From NCBI RefSeq assembly GCF_000420345.1, contig NZ_ATUT01000002.1, positions 1 to 64,000 on the forward strand: DNA of 64,000 nucleotides. Direction: 5' to 3'. How positions within the stretch are numbered: the first letter of the stretch is position 1; each line of letters starts with the position of its first letter. The notes beneath the pieces are model-generated. The model was not told the DNA's origin. It was given only the letters and a program-made list of their open reading frames with translations, and made no database searches. Positions 44,154-53,549 of this stretch are shown piece by piece. This DNA is from Faecalicoccus pleomorphus DSM 20574. GTDB taxonomy: Bacteria > Bacillota_I > Bacilli_A > Erysipelotrichales > Erysipelotrichaceae. A program made the position numbers and the translations under genes.

Positions 44154-45707
44154 ATGGCAGATCCTACGATATTGACCTTTGATTTAGGTACGCAAAGCAT
44201 GCGAGCCATGGTTGTCAATCGGCAGGGGGAAATCTTATATTATGCGCAATATAAATATCCGAAGCCTTATGTCAGCATCCAGCCGGGATACGCTGATGTC
44301 GATCCGATGATGTATTACAGGACCATGCGGATTTTAATGGATCAGCTCTATAAACAAGATACACACTGTCTTCAGGATTGTACAGGAGTGACTTTAGCCT
44401 GTATCCGGGATACGATCATTCTTTTAGATGAAAATAAAAAGCCGATTCGTGATGCCATCTTATGGTTGGATCATCGGCTGGCCGAGGATACTTCACGTAT
44501 TCCGGGATGGGTATTAAAGGCAAGCTCTGTGGTTCACATGCGCAAGATTTTGGAACAGCAATACTGTGCCTCTCATATTAACTGGCTCATCGAAAACGAA
44601 AAGGACAGCTATGCACGATGTACCAAAGTTGTCTTCCTGCCAAGCTTTCTACATTATCTACTGACCGGTAATTTGGTTGATACGCCCAGTAATATGATTG
44701 GACATCTTCCATTTGATTATAAACGACAGACGTGGCAGAAGGATAGAGATATCAAGCGTTATATGTGCGATATCCCAAGAGAAAAGCTGGTCGATCTGGT
44801 CACAGAAAGTGTTTTGGGTACGATTACCGAGCAGGCAAGCTTAGAAACAGGAATCCCCGAGGGATTGCCACTGGTGGCAACCGGAAGTGATAAGGGATGT
44901 GAAACGTTAGGTGTTTCGGCTATTCATCCTTATCAGGCTTCTCTTTCGTTTGGAACAACGGCTACCATTCAATTCACTCTCAATAAATATGTTACACCGG
45001 AAAAGTTTTTGCCTTCCTATCCATCTGTACTGGATGGTTACTACAATCCGGAAATTGAAATCTTTAGAGGGTATTGGCTGATCTCGTGGTTTAAAAAAGA
45101 GTTTGCAGCCAAGGAGGTGCAGCTGGCCCAGGAAATGGGAATTGCACCGGAAGACTTATTAAATGAACAATTAAAAAATATACCCTGTGGCAGTGAAGGA
45201 TTGATCCTCCAACCTTTTTGGACACCTGGTGTAATCAAGCCCGATGCCAAGGGAAGTATGATTGGTTTTCATGATGCACATACAAGAATTCACTTGTATC
45301 GTGCCATTATTGAAGGAATTGGCTATGCGCTTTATGATGGTATGATCCATATGCAGGAGCGAACCGGAGTACCGATTGAAGAAGTCTTTGTATCCGGCGG
45401 TGGATCACAATCGGATGAAATCTGTCAAATCACAGCGGATATTTTCGGTGTGAAGGTCATTCGCATTCAGACACATGAAGCGACCGGAATAGGGGCCAGT
45501 ATTGCCGGCTTTACCAAGCTAGGGTTTTTTCAAAGCTACCAGGAAGCAATTTCTTCTATGGTTCATATCAAGGACAGCTTTACTCCCGACATGGAAAATC
45601 ATCGTATTTATCACGATTTGTATACCCAAATTTATCGAAAGATTTATCCATCCTTGGTGCCGTTATATCGTAAATTATCAAATTTGGTAAAAAGAAGGGA
45701 AAGATAG
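44154..45707 (+). CDS. FGGY-family carbohydrate/polyol kinase (YgcE-like)
   Basis: 517 aa. Two-domain FGGY kinase: phosphate-1 motif LTFDLGTQSMRAMVV, central LSFGTTATIQF, and the C-terminal FVSGGGSQSDEICQITADIF with adenosine-binding region. The substrate-specific segments differ from canonical glycerol kinase, and the overall look is closer to the YgcE-like group, whose substrate is not established. Placed directly upstream of an AGPS/YgcU-like oxidase, as in the E. coli ygc cluster. Start at 44154 is preferred; an ATG at 44142 with poor spacing would add four residues. Confidence 0.85.
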   Translation: MADPTILTFDLGTQSMRAMVVNRQGEILYYAQYKYPKPYVSIQPGYADVDPMMYYRTMRILMDQLYKQDTHCLQDCTGVTLACIRDTIILLDENKKPIRDAILWLDHRLAEDTSRIPGWVLKASSVVHMRKILEQQYCASHINWLIENEKDSYARCTKVVFLPSFLHYLLTGNLVDTPSNMIGHLPFDYKRQTWQKDRDIKRYMCDIPREKLVDLVTESVLGTITEQASLETGIPEGLPLVATGSDKGCETLGVSAIHPYQASLSFGTTATIQFTLNKYVTPEKFLPSYPSVLDGYYNPEIEIFRGYWLISWFKKEFAAKEVQLAQEMGIAPEDLLNEQLKNIPCGSEGLILQPFWTPGVIKPDAKGSMIGFHDAHTRIHLYRAIIEGIGYALYDGMIHMQERTGVPIEEVFVSGGGSQSDEICQITADIFGVKVIRIQTHEATGIGASIAGFTKLGFFQSYQEAISSMVHIKDSFTPDMENHRIYHDLYTQIYRKIYPSLVPLYRKLSNLVKRRER

Positions 45708-45709
45708 AC

Positions 45710-47437
45710 ATGAAACCATATAAAGATTTTGAACCGAACTGGGTAAAAGAGGCAGCGCCGAAGCGCTCTTATCGATCCATTTTTCGCTGGGGTGATCCAG
45801 AATTTGTGAAATATCCAAAAGAATCGTTGTATAAGACGATGAAAGATATTTTTAAGATGACCGATGCGGATTTCCGCCAATATGCCCTGAATCTGGGAGA
45901 AGACGAAGTCAAAGATTTGCCAAAGAGTCAGTTGGATCCTGCATTGATCGAGGAACTGATTGAAATTTGCGGCAAAGACCATGTGAGCATTGATGATTAC
46001 GATCGTTTAAGCGTGGCCTATGGAAAAACGGCATACGATACGTTAAGACTTCGTGAAAAACAGGTAGATAGTTTGCCGGATGTCGTTGTATATCCATACA
46101 CTTCCAGAGAAGTAGAAGCTGTTGTGGATTTTTCCGTACGACATAAGATTCCACTTTATGTCTATGGCGGAGGAAGTAGTGTAACTATGGGTGTAGAACC
46201 GACCAAAGGTGGGATTTCTTTGGATATGCGAAGAAACTTTCAACATGTCATTGAATTTAATGAAGTGGACCAGACCATCACGGTGCAATCTGGTATGAGT
46301 GGACCTAGGCTGGAAAGCTTGTTGAATGATGCCGTAAAACAATTTGGGGCCAAGCGTGCCTATACGTGCGGCCATTTCCCACAGTCGTTTGAATACAGCA
46401 GTGTCGGCGGATGGGTCGTGACCCGTGGTGCCGGACAAAACAGTACGTATTATGGCTGTATTACCGATCTCGTAATGGGACAAAAATATGCTACCCCGAT
46501 CGGTGTGATTCATACTTCCACCTATCCACAGGAAGCTACGGGTCCAAATCTGAATCAGATCATGATGGGTAGCGAAGGCGCCTTTGGTGTATTGACCGAA
46601 GTGACTTTAAAAATATTCCGCTATATGCCGGAAAACAGAAAGCGATTCTCCTATATGTTCAAAGATTGGAATACAGCCATGAATGCGGCCCGAGAGATGA
46701 TGCAGTGTGAAGCCGGGAAGTCGAGCGTATTCCGCTTATCAGATGCGGAAGAGACATCTTTGATGTTGAAGCTTTATAATGTCGATGATACACCTCTGCA
46801 AAACTTACTGGAGATGAAAGGCTTCAAAGAGAATGAACGATGTCTGTTTTTAGGCTTTACAGATGGTGAAAAAGGATACAGTGCCAATGTTGCACATAAG
46901 ATTAAAGAGATTTCCAGGAAATTTGGCGGTCTAAGTCTAACCGGATATGTCACAAAGAACTGGGAGAAGGGACGATTTAATGATCCGTATTTGCGTGATA
47001 CGATGATGGACTTTGGCATCATTACCGATACTTTGGAATGTACGGTGAAATGGAGCAATATGGCACAGGTTCATCGCGATGTCCGTGAAGTCTGTCATAA
47101 ATTACCGAATACGGTAGTCACGACCCATATGTCACATTGTTATCCACAGGGAGCAAATTTGTATTTCATCTTTATTACGCGCATGAGCGATAAGGAAGAG
47201 TTTAGACGATATCATTCCAGTATCTTAGATGCAATCTTAAATGCCGGAGCGACCATGAGTCATCACCATGGAATCGGAAAGATGTTCGGTCCATGGCTTC
47301 AAAGTCAGATTGGGGATAAGGAATACGGTATTATCAAGGCTTTAAAACAATATTTTGATCCAAATAACCTGATGAATCCAGGAGGTACATTAGGATTGGA
47401 TATCGAAGAATCCAAACGACATTTTAAAGAAAGATAA
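45710..47437 (+). CDS. FAD-linked oxidase, alkylglycerone-phosphate synthase / YgcU-like
   Basis: 575 aa. N-terminal PP-loop FAD domain of the VAO type (VVVYPYTSREVEAVVDFSV, PLYVYGGGSSVTMGVEP, GPNLNQIMMGSEGAFGVLTE) and a C-terminal cap ending in TMSHHHGIGKMFGPWL, the histidine-rich motif typical of alkyl-dihydroxyacetonephosphate synthases and the YgcU group. In context with an FGGY kinase and GlpA-like proteins, it more likely oxidises a phosphorylated polyol than makes ether lipids, but both remain open. Last gene of the cluster, 2 bases after the kinase. Confidence 0.83.
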   Translation: MKPYKDFEPNWVKEAAPKRSYRSIFRWGDPEFVKYPKESLYKTMKDIFKMTDADFRQYALNLGEDEVKDLPKSQLDPALIEELIEICGKDHVSIDDYDRLSVAYGKTAYDTLRLREKQVDSLPDVVVYPYTSREVEAVVDFSVRHKIPLYVYGGGSSVTMGVEPTKGGISLDMRRNFQHVIEFNEVDQTITVQSGMSGPRLESLLNDAVKQFGAKRAYTCGHFPQSFEYSSVGGWVVTRGAGQNSTYYGCITDLVMGQKYATPIGVIHTSTYPQEATGPNLNQIMMGSEGAFGVLTEVTLKIFRYMPENRKRFSYMFKDWNTAMNAAREMMQCEAGKSSVFRLSDAEETSLMLKLYNVDDTPLQNLLEMKGFKENERCLFLGFTDGEKGYSANVAHKIKEISRKFGGLSLTGYVTKNWEKGRFNDPYLRDTMMDFGIITDTLECTVKWSNMAQVHRDVREVCHKLPNTVVTTHMSHCYPQGANLYFIFITRMSDKEEFRRYHSSILDAILNAGATMSHHHGIGKMFGPWLQSQIGDKEYGIIKALKQYFDPNNLMNPGGTLGLDIEESKRHFKER

Positions 47438-47455
47438 GACAAAAGAGTGTTTGAG

Positions 47456-47484
47456 TTGCATAGATCTAACTCTTAAGTTAGAAT
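47456..47484 (+). promoter_or_regulatory. ahpC promoter with palindromic operator in the spacer
   Basis: TTGCAT (47456-47461), 17-nt spacer, TAGAAT (47479-47484). The perfect inverted repeat TCTAACT-CTTA-AGTTAGA (47465-47482) fills the spacer and touches the -10, a typical repressor position. It does not look like a classical PerR box. Confidence 0.6.
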
Positions 47485-47508
47485 AAGCTTACTTAGGAGG
47501 TAAAAACT

Positions 47509-48069
47509 ATGTCATTAATAGGAAAAAATGTTTCAGAGTTTCGTGTAGAGGCGTATCAGAACGAGCGCTTTATCACGGTTACGGATAAAGATCTTTTAGG
47601 CCATTGGTCTGTTCTTGTCTTCTATCCTGCTGATTTTACATTTGTGTGTCCAACGGAGTTGGAAGATCTGCAGAATACGTATGAAGAATTCAAAAAAGAA
47701 GGATGTGAAGTGTATTCGGTTTCTTGTGATACACACTTTGTTCATAAGGCATGGCATGATGCCAGTGACCGAATTTCTAAAGTCGAATATCCGATGTTAG
47801 GAGATCCAACAGGAAAACTGGCCAGAGATTTTGGTGTCATGATTGAAGAAGAAGGATTAGCTTTGCGCGGAAGTTTTGTGATCAATCCGGAAGGTGTGAT
47901 CAAGGCGTATGAGATCCATGATAATGGAATCGGACGAAGCGCTAAAGAACTGCTTCGTAAAGTACAGGCTGCCAAATTTGCGGCTGAACATGGAGAAGTG
48001 TGTCCGGCCAATTGGAAACCGGGAGCCGATACATTAAAGCCGGGTATCGATCTGGTTGGAAAACTCTAA
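47509..48069 (+). CDS. ahpC: peroxiredoxin (alkyl hydroperoxide reductase subunit C)
   Basis: 186 aa typical 2-Cys peroxiredoxin. Peroxidatic Cys in FYPADFTFVCPTELEDL and resolving Cys in GEVCPANWKPG. It reduces hydrogen and organic peroxides. No AhpF reductase lies next to it, so the electron donor is elsewhere. AGGAGGT precedes the ATG. Monocistronic, with a palindrome in its promoter suggesting peroxide- or redox-responsive control. Confidence 0.95.
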   Translation: MSLIGKNVSEFRVEAYQNERFITVTDKDLLGHWSVLVFYPADFTFVCPTELEDLQNTYEEFKKEGCEVYSVSCDTHFVHKAWHDASDRISKVEYPMLGDPTGKLARDFGVMIEEEGLALRGSFVINPEGVIKAYEIHDNGIGRSAKELLRKVQAAKFAAEHGEVCPANWKPGADTLKPGIDLVGKL

Positions 48070-48096
48070 AAGACAAAACAGTTTTGAAACGTATAA

Positions 48097-48138
48097 AGCA
48101 GATGTGATGGTCAAAGAGGTCAGCATCTGCTTTTTTTT
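48097..48138 (+). terminator. terminator after ahpC
   Basis: GCAGATG (48098-48104) pairs with CATCTGC (48124-48130) around a 19-nt loop, followed by eight T residues. Confidence 0.75.
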
Positions 48139-48246
48139 GTACAAAAGACAGATGTGAAAGCGAATTTCTGTTCATCTTTCGGGTTGTATGGTAGTATGAG
48201 AATAAATACATAGTATGTTAGTAGGATATGTATAACAAGAGGTGAT

Positions 48247-48300
48247 GTGATCGAATCAGAGTTTAGATTGGCAGATATTCTTTCTATAGTATTTAAATAG
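48247..48300 (+). CDS. possible 17-codon leader peptide upstream of PFOR
   Basis: In the 290-base gap before the PFOR gene, a GTG preceded by AAGAGGTGA opens a 17-codon frame (ending at TAG, product about MIESEFRLADILSIVFK), 60 bases before the PFOR start. It may be a translated leader or chance. The rest of the gap holds the ahpC terminator and probably the PFOR promoter, whose hexamers I could not place with confidence. Confidence 0.3.
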   Translation: MIESEFRLADILSIVFK

Positions 48301-48360
48301 AAGAAACTGCAGCATATGAAAGTGTTTTAGCAGAAAAATTGTTTTTAAAGGAGGAAAATC

Positions 48361-51300
48361 ATGGTCAGAAAACAACAGTCAATGGATGGAAACCAGGCAG
48401 CGGCTTATGTTTCCTATGCTTATACAGAAGTGGCTGCCATTTATCCGATTACACCTTCCACACCGATGGCCGAACACACGGATGCCTGGTCAGCCAAAGG
48501 CCAGAAGAATATCTTCGGTCAGGAAGTGCAGCTGGTGGAAATGCAGTCAGAAGCCGGTGCAGCCGGTGCCCTGCACGGATCATTGAGCGCCGGTGCTCTT
48601 TCAACTACGTATACTGCCTCACAAGGTTTATTGTTGATGATCCCCAATATTTATAAAATTGCCGGTGAACAGCTTCCGGCGGTCTTTGATGTCGCATCTC
48701 GTGCGGTTGCGAGTCATGCCTTATCGATTTTTGGGGATCATTCGGATATTTATGCTTGTCGTCAAACGGGGGCGGCTATGCTTGCATCATCCAACGTACA
48801 GGAAGTGATGGACCTTACACCGGTTGCCCATTTGGCAGCTTTAAAAGGAAGTTTGCCATTTATTAACTTCTTTGATGGCTTTCGTACATCCCATGAGATT
48901 CAAAAAATCGAAGTCTGGGATTATGAAGACTTGAAAGAGATGATGGACATGGAAGCGTTAGAGGCTTTCCGTCAAAAAGCTTTAAATCCGAATCATCCGG
49001 AATCAAGAGGTTCTTCGCAAACACCGGATATCTTCTTCCAAAACCGTGAAGCCAGCAATCCGTATTATGAAAAGATGCCGGAGATCGTGCAGGGATATAT
49101 GGACCGAATCAATGAAAAGATCGGTACAAATTATAAATTATTCAACTACTATGGTGCCAAGGATGCGACATCCGTCATCGTGGCTATGGGATCGGTTTGC
49201 GATACGATTGAAGAAACAGTGGATTATTTGAATCAAAAAGGTGAGAAAGTCGGTCTTGTCAAGGTGCGATTATATCGCCCATTTGATGCCAAAGCCATGG
49301 TCAATGCCCTGCCGGAAACCGTTGAATACATTAACGTATTAAGCCGTACCAAAGAACCGGGATCTTTGGGAGAACCATTGTATTTGGATGTATTGGCAGC
49401 CGTGCAGAACACACCGTTTGAACACATTCAAATTCACTCCGGACGTTATGGATTAGGATCCAAAGATACGACACCGGCTGACATTGTCAGTGTGTTCCAT
49501 AATACGAATAAATCGGTATTTACCGTTGGTATTATCGATGATGTGACACATCTCTCTTTGGACAGAGGGGAAGAAATTAACGTACTTCCTGAAGGAACCA
49601 TCAGCTGTAAATTCTGGGGACTTGGATCCGACGGAACGGTTGGTGCCAACAAGAACTCTATTAAGATCATTGGGGATAACACAGAGCTGTTTGCACAGGC
49701 CTATTTTGAATATGATTCGAAAAAGTCAGGTGGCGTCACGGTATCGCATCTTCGCTTTGGAAAACATCCGATCAAAGCACCGTATATGGTCACAAAGGCC
49801 AACTTTGTCGCTTGTCATAATCCTTCCTATATCAATAAATTTGATATTGTTCAGGATTTGGTGGATGGCGGTAGCTTCTTGTTAAACTGTCCATGGAATG
49901 AAAAAGATCTCGAAGAGCGTTTACCGGGTCAGGTTAAAGCCTATATTGCCAACCATAATATTCATTTCTATACGATCAATGGAACACGTATCGGTCATGA
50001 GATTGGCTTAGGTGGACGCATCAATACGATCTTACAGGCTGCCTTCTTTACGATTACCGGTATCATTCCGGAAGAGAAAGCCATTTCTTTGATGAAAGAA
50101 GCCGCTAAAAAAGCATACTCTAAAAAAGGGGATGCGATTGTACAGATGAACTATGCCGGTATTGATGCCGGAGCAAAACAGTTTGTCGAAGTGAAGGTAC
50201 CGGAGCATTGGAAAGATGCAGAGTATGAAGAGTTTAAGACTTATGAGCTAAAAGGTACAAGAGATGCCAAAACGGTAGATTATGTCGAAAAGATCCAAAA
50301 GGTAGTCAATGCGCAGAAGGGAAATCTCTTGCCGGTTTCCACCTTTTTAGAATATGCCGATGGTTCGGCTCCGGCAGGAACTTCACAGTTCGAAAAACGT
50401 GGAATTGCGGTCAATATGCCGATTTGGCAGCCAGATAAATGTATTCAGTGTAACCGCTGTGCCTTTGTCTGTCCACATGGGGTCATTCGCCCGTTTGCCC
50501 TTACAAAAGAAGAGGCCGAAAGAGGACCGAAAGGCATGGAAGTTGTTGACTTAAACGGTGTGCCGGAAATGAAATTCATGATTGCCGTATCGGCATTGGA
50601 TTGTACCGGCTGCAGCTCTTGTGCCAATGTCTGTCCGGGCAAGAACGGTGAAAAAGCGCTTGTAATGGAAAGTATGTCGAAAAATGAAGGTCGCCAGGCT
50701 TTCTTTGATTATGCCAGAGAGCTACCAATCAAAGAAAATGTGTTGGAGAAAGTAAAGGAATCTACACTTCGCGGAAGTCAGTTCAAACAACCATTGTTGG
50801 AGTTCTCCGGTGCCTGTGCCGGCTGTGGAGAAACGCCGTATGCAAAGTTAATTACACAGTTATTTGGTGATCGTATGTATATTGCCAATGCGACCGGCTG
50901 TTCATCCATTTGGGGACATTCGGCACCATCAACGCCATATACTAAAAATGCCAAAGGGCAGGGGCCGGCATGGTCAAACTCGTTATTTGAAGATAATGCG
51001 GAATTTGGTTATGGTATGTATCTGGCACAATCGGCAACACGTAAACGCTTAGCTTCTAAAGTACAAAGTGTTCTTTCGACACAGAGTGATGCGGATGTTC
51101 AGGCAGCCGGTAAAGCGTATTTAGAAACATTCCATGATGGAGCGGCGAATGGAAAAGCTACGATCAATTTGATCTCTGCACTAGAAAAACTGAAAGATAA
51201 AAATGAGGATGTGCAGGAAATATTACGCGGCAAAGATTCTTTATCCAAAAAATCACAATGGATCTTTGGCGGTGACGGATGGGCTTATGATATCGGCTTT

Positions 51301-51909
51301 GGTGGATTGGATCATGTGATAGCCTCCGGAGAAGATGTCAATATCTTTGTCTTTGATACCGAAGTGTATTCCAATACCGGTGGGCAGTCTTCCAAAGCAA
51401 CCAATATTGGGGCAACGGCTAAGTTTGCAGCTGCCGGAAAAAACGTAAACAAAAAAGACCTGGCAGCAATCGCCATGAGTTATGGAAATGTATATGTTGC
51501 TCAAATTTCGATGGGTGCTGACTTTAACCAGACATTAAAGGCCATTCGGGAAGCTGAAAGCTATCCGGGACCATCTTTGATCATTGCGTATGCGCCATGT
51601 ATTGAGCATGGAATCAAAAATGGAATGGGCAAATCACAGACGGAAGAAAAGCTGGCGGTCGAATGTGGTTACTGGATCAACTTCCGTTATAATCCATCGG
51701 TGCAGGGCAAAAAGCTGGTGATTGACAGTAAAGAGCCGGATATGGATAAATTCCATGATTTCTTAATGGGAGAAGTTCGTTATGCTTCTTTGAAAAAATC
51801 AAATCCGGAACATGCCGAAAAACTGTTTGAAGAAAACAAGCGTTATGCGCTACACCAGTATCGCCGTATGAAAAAACTGGTAGAAGTCTACGACGAAACG
51901 GAAGCCTAG
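48361..51909 (+). CDS. nifJ: pyruvate:ferredoxin (flavodoxin) oxidoreductase
   Basis: 1182-aa single-chain enzyme converting pyruvate and CoA to acetyl-CoA, CO2 and reduced ferredoxin, the central step of anaerobic pyruvate metabolism. Domain order is the standard one: N-terminal pyruvate/TPP-binding (YPITPSTPMAEH), middle domain, two [4Fe-4S] ferredoxin motifs (CIQCNRCAFVCPHG, CTGCSSCANVCPG), the third cluster ligands (GACAGCGETPYAK) and TPP-binding GDGWAYDIGFGGLDHV with VYSNTGGQSSKAT. Strong AAAGGAGG. Own terminator. Oxygen-sensitive, consistent with an anaerobe. Confidence 0.97.
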   Translation: MVRKQQSMDGNQAAAYVSYAYTEVAAIYPITPSTPMAEHTDAWSAKGQKNIFGQEVQLVEMQSEAGAAGALHGSLSAGALSTTYTASQGLLLMIPNIYKIAGEQLPAVFDVASRAVASHALSIFGDHSDIYACRQTGAAMLASSNVQEVMDLTPVAHLAALKGSLPFINFFDGFRTSHEIQKIEVWDYEDLKEMMDMEALEAFRQKALNPNHPESRGSSQTPDIFFQNREASNPYYEKMPEIVQGYMDRINEKIGTNYKLFNYYGAKDATSVIVAMGSVCDTIEETVDYLNQKGEKVGLVKVRLYRPFDAKAMVNALPETVEYINVLSRTKEPGSLGEPLYLDVLAAVQNTPFEHIQIHSGRYGLGSKDTTPADIVSVFHNTNKSVFTVGIIDDVTHLSLDRGEEINVLPEGTISCKFWGLGSDGTVGANKNSIKIIGDNTELFAQAYFEYDSKKSGGVTVSHLRFGKHPIKAPYMVTKANFVACHNPSYINKFDIVQDLVDGGSFLLNCPWNEKDLEERLPGQVKAYIANHNIHFYTINGTRIGHEIGLGGRINTILQAAFFTITGIIPEEKAISLMKEAAKKAYSKKGDAIVQMNYAGIDAGAKQFVEVKVPEHWKDAEYEEFKTYELKGTRDAKTVDYVEKIQKVVNAQKGNLLPVSTFLEYADGSAPAGTSQFEKRGIAVNMPIWQPDKCIQCNRCAFVCPHGVIRPFALTKEEAERGPKGMEVVDLNGVPEMKFMIAVSALDCTGCSSCANVCPGKNGEKALVMESMSKNEGRQAFFDYARELPIKENVLEKVKESTLRGSQFKQPLLEFSGACAGCGETPYAKLITQLFGDRMYIANATGCSSIWGHSAPSTPYTKNAKGQGPAWSNSLFEDNAEFGYGMYLAQSATRKRLASKVQSVLSTQSDADVQAAGKAYLETFHDGAANGKATINLISALEKLKDKNEDVQEILRGKDSLSKKSQWIFGGDGWAYDIGFGGLDHVIASGEDVNIFVFDTEVYSNTGGQSSKATNIGATAKFAAAGKNVNKKDLAAIAMSYGNVYVAQISMGADFNQTLKAIREAESYPGPSLIIAYAPCIEHGIKNGMGKSQTEEKLAVECGYWINFRYNPSVQGKKLVIDSKEPDMDKFHDFLMGEVRYASLKKSNPEHAEKLFEENKRYALHQYRRMKKLVEVYDETEA

Positions 51910-51918
51910 TCGCTTATG

Positions 51919-51958
51919 ACTGTATTCTCACTGTATGGTGAGGATACAGTTTTTTTTC
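51919..51958 (+). terminator. terminator after PFOR
   Basis: ACTGTATTCTCAC (51919-51931) and GTGAGGATACAGT (51938-51950) pair almost fully around a 6-nt loop and are followed by eight T residues. Confidence 0.85.
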
Positions 51959-52019
51959 TGTGTAAAAGGAATAAAAGTCAATTTTTTAATATCTTCTTAA
52001 TGTCTTTTGTATTATTATA

Positions 52020-52038
52020 TATTTAGTAATACTAAATA
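52020..52038 (+). promoter_or_regulatory. palindromic operator for the PadR operon
   Basis: TATTTAGTA-A-TACTAAATA is a perfect 9-1-9 palindrome ending 9 bases before the padR start codon. Its position between the promoter region and the gene, and its dyad form, fit autoregulation by the encoded PadR protein. Confidence 0.65.
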
Positions 52039-52047
52039 GGTGGTTTC

Positions 52048-52395
52048 ATGAATTCGAAATATGAAAGACAGTTAAAAAAAGGAGTTTTAGAAATTCTGGT
52101 CTTAAAGCTTTTAGATCAACAAACGATGTATGGCTACCAGATTATTCAGACACTCAAAGATTACAGCAATTCGATGTTTCTTTTAAAGGAAGGAACGCTC
52201 TATCCTATTTTGTATCGTTTGGAAGATGAAGGCTGTCTGACAAGTTTTTGGAATCATTCCGATTCAAAAGATGTGCCAAAAAAGTTTTATAAGATCACAG
52301 AAAAAGGAAAACAGACATTAAAAGAACTCATCGATTTATGGACAGTTTTTTCTTTGGAAGTATCAAAGATATTGGAGGATTCAAAGGATGAATAA
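52048..52395 (+). CDS. PadR family transcriptional regulator
   Basis: 115 aa winged helix protein of the short PadR type. LEILVLKLLDQQTMYGYQII, then LKEGTLYPILYRLEDEGCL, the wing region and a C-terminal dimerisation helix. It overlaps the next gene by 8 bases, the usual arrangement with a DUF1700/HAAS membrane protein. Likely represses its own operon through the palindrome at 52020. Confidence 0.92.
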   Translation: MNSKYERQLKKGVLEILVLKLLDQQTMYGYQIIQTLKDYSNSMFLLKEGTLYPILYRLEDEGCLTSFWNHSDSKDVPKKFYKITEKGKQTLKELIDLWTVFSLEVSKILEDSKDE

Positions 52396-53029
52396 AGAAC
52401 AATATGTTAGACAAGTTACACGTCATTTAAACGCTTCACGTTTGGAACAGAAACGCATCCAACAAGATTTACTATCGGATATTGATGTCGCCATTGAAGC
52501 CGGTGAATCTTGGGACGAGGTTTTAAAACGTTGGGGTCCTGCCCAAGAAATGGCCCAAGAGCTCAGTGAAAATATGGACCTGCCTTCCAAAAAGAGTCAT
52601 AAAGGTTTGATTATCGGTATTCTTTCCGGTGTTGTCGGTGTGATCGTGATCGGTGTGGTATTGACTCATTTGTTGGCGCCGCAACAAATATCGTTAAAGG
52701 ATTCTCAACATTTTGATGAAGAAGTTGTCTATCAACAGGCACAAAGAGTCATTGAAAGTATGAATAACGCAGATTTTGATGCGATCTATGATTTATCGAA
52801 TGCAAAGATGCAGGAAGCATTGTCTACGGCTGAATTAAAAGAAAACTGGGAATCGTTACATGCCGGTTCTTTTCAGGAGATATCTCGCTACTATAGTGCA
52901 GAGATTGATTCCCGGCTGCAGGGGGATTATGCCGTTTGTGAAGTGTTAGTGACTTATTCAAATCAACCTGTCACCTTTACAATCAGCTTTGATACTGATA
53001 TGAAGCTGGCTGGTTTCTACATGAAGTGA
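52388..53029 (+). CDS. HAAS-domain membrane protein with DUF3887-like C-terminus
   Basis: 213 aa. The N-terminal 65 residues form a HAAS/DUF1700-type helical domain (RLEQKRIQQDLLSDIDVAIE, WGPAQEMAQEL), the regular partner of PadR. One transmembrane helix follows (LIIGILSGVVGVIVIGVVLT), then an external domain like DUF3887 (IESMNNADFDAIYDLSNAKM, TFTISFDTDMKLAGFYMK). PadR/HAAS pairs are thought to link membrane state to gene control. Details are unknown. Confidence 0.85.
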   Translation: MNKEQYVRQVTRHLNASRLEQKRIQQDLLSDIDVAIEAGESWDEVLKRWGPAQEMAQELSENMDLPSKKSHKGLIIGILSGVVGVIVIGVVLTHLLAPQQISLKDSQHFDEEVVYQQAQRVIESMNNADFDAIYDLSNAKMQEALSTAELKENWESLHAGSFQEISRYYSAEIDSRLQGDYAVCEVLVTYSNQPVTFTISFDTDMKLAGFYMK

Positions 53030-53046
53030 TGAAAGAAGGAAAAGGT

Positions 53047-53532
53047 ATGACTAAAAACTGGGGACAGTGGTTTCCTTTAGGATTCTTGGTAATCAGTTTC
53101 TTATTATTTATCGCTTCGGTTTTATGTTATTCAAATGAAACCGTGCAGTTTTATTTGATCGGTGTCGAAGCCGCAAGTAATCAGGGAAATATATGGCAAT
53201 GTGGATGGCCCTTGATTTTGTTTACGATCTTCTATTTATGTTGTTGGCGCTATCATCCCCAATATAAATCCGGCGATCCTGTTCGATTCTTTCGTTATGA
53301 ATGGGCAATATTGGTCACAGAAAATAATGCGTCTATCATCAATCGTGCCCTAAAGCGTTGTATTGATTCTATCAATGGCCTCATGCAGTTTTGCGGTGTA
53401 TATTATTACTTCCAACTTTATCTACAAAAACCATTGCCGACTGGATGGATCCTGCCGGCTGCCATTATTTATATGATCGTGATCATGAGCATGTTGTGCC
53501 ATCAAATAATGAAGGCAAACCATGAAATATAA
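53047..53532 (+). CDS. small membrane protein in the PadR operon
   Basis: 161 aa with about four hydrophobic segments (FPLGFLVISFLLFIASVLCY; PLILFTIFYLCCW; FCGVYYYFQLYL; ILPAAIIYMIVIMSMLCH). Not recognised. The ATG at 53047 is used because AAGGAAAAGG precedes it; starts at 53026/53029 overlap the previous stop but lack spacing. Probably cotranscribed with padR. Confidence 0.75.
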   Translation: MTKNWGQWFPLGFLVISFLLFIASVLCYSNETVQFYLIGVEAASNQGNIWQCGWPLILFTIFYLCCWRYHPQYKSGDPVRFFRYEWAILVTENNASIINRALKRCIDSINGLMQFCGVYYYFQLYLQKPLPTGWILPAAIIYMIVIMSMLCHQIMKANHEI

Positions 53533-53549
53533 TTAGGAGGATTTTAGAT

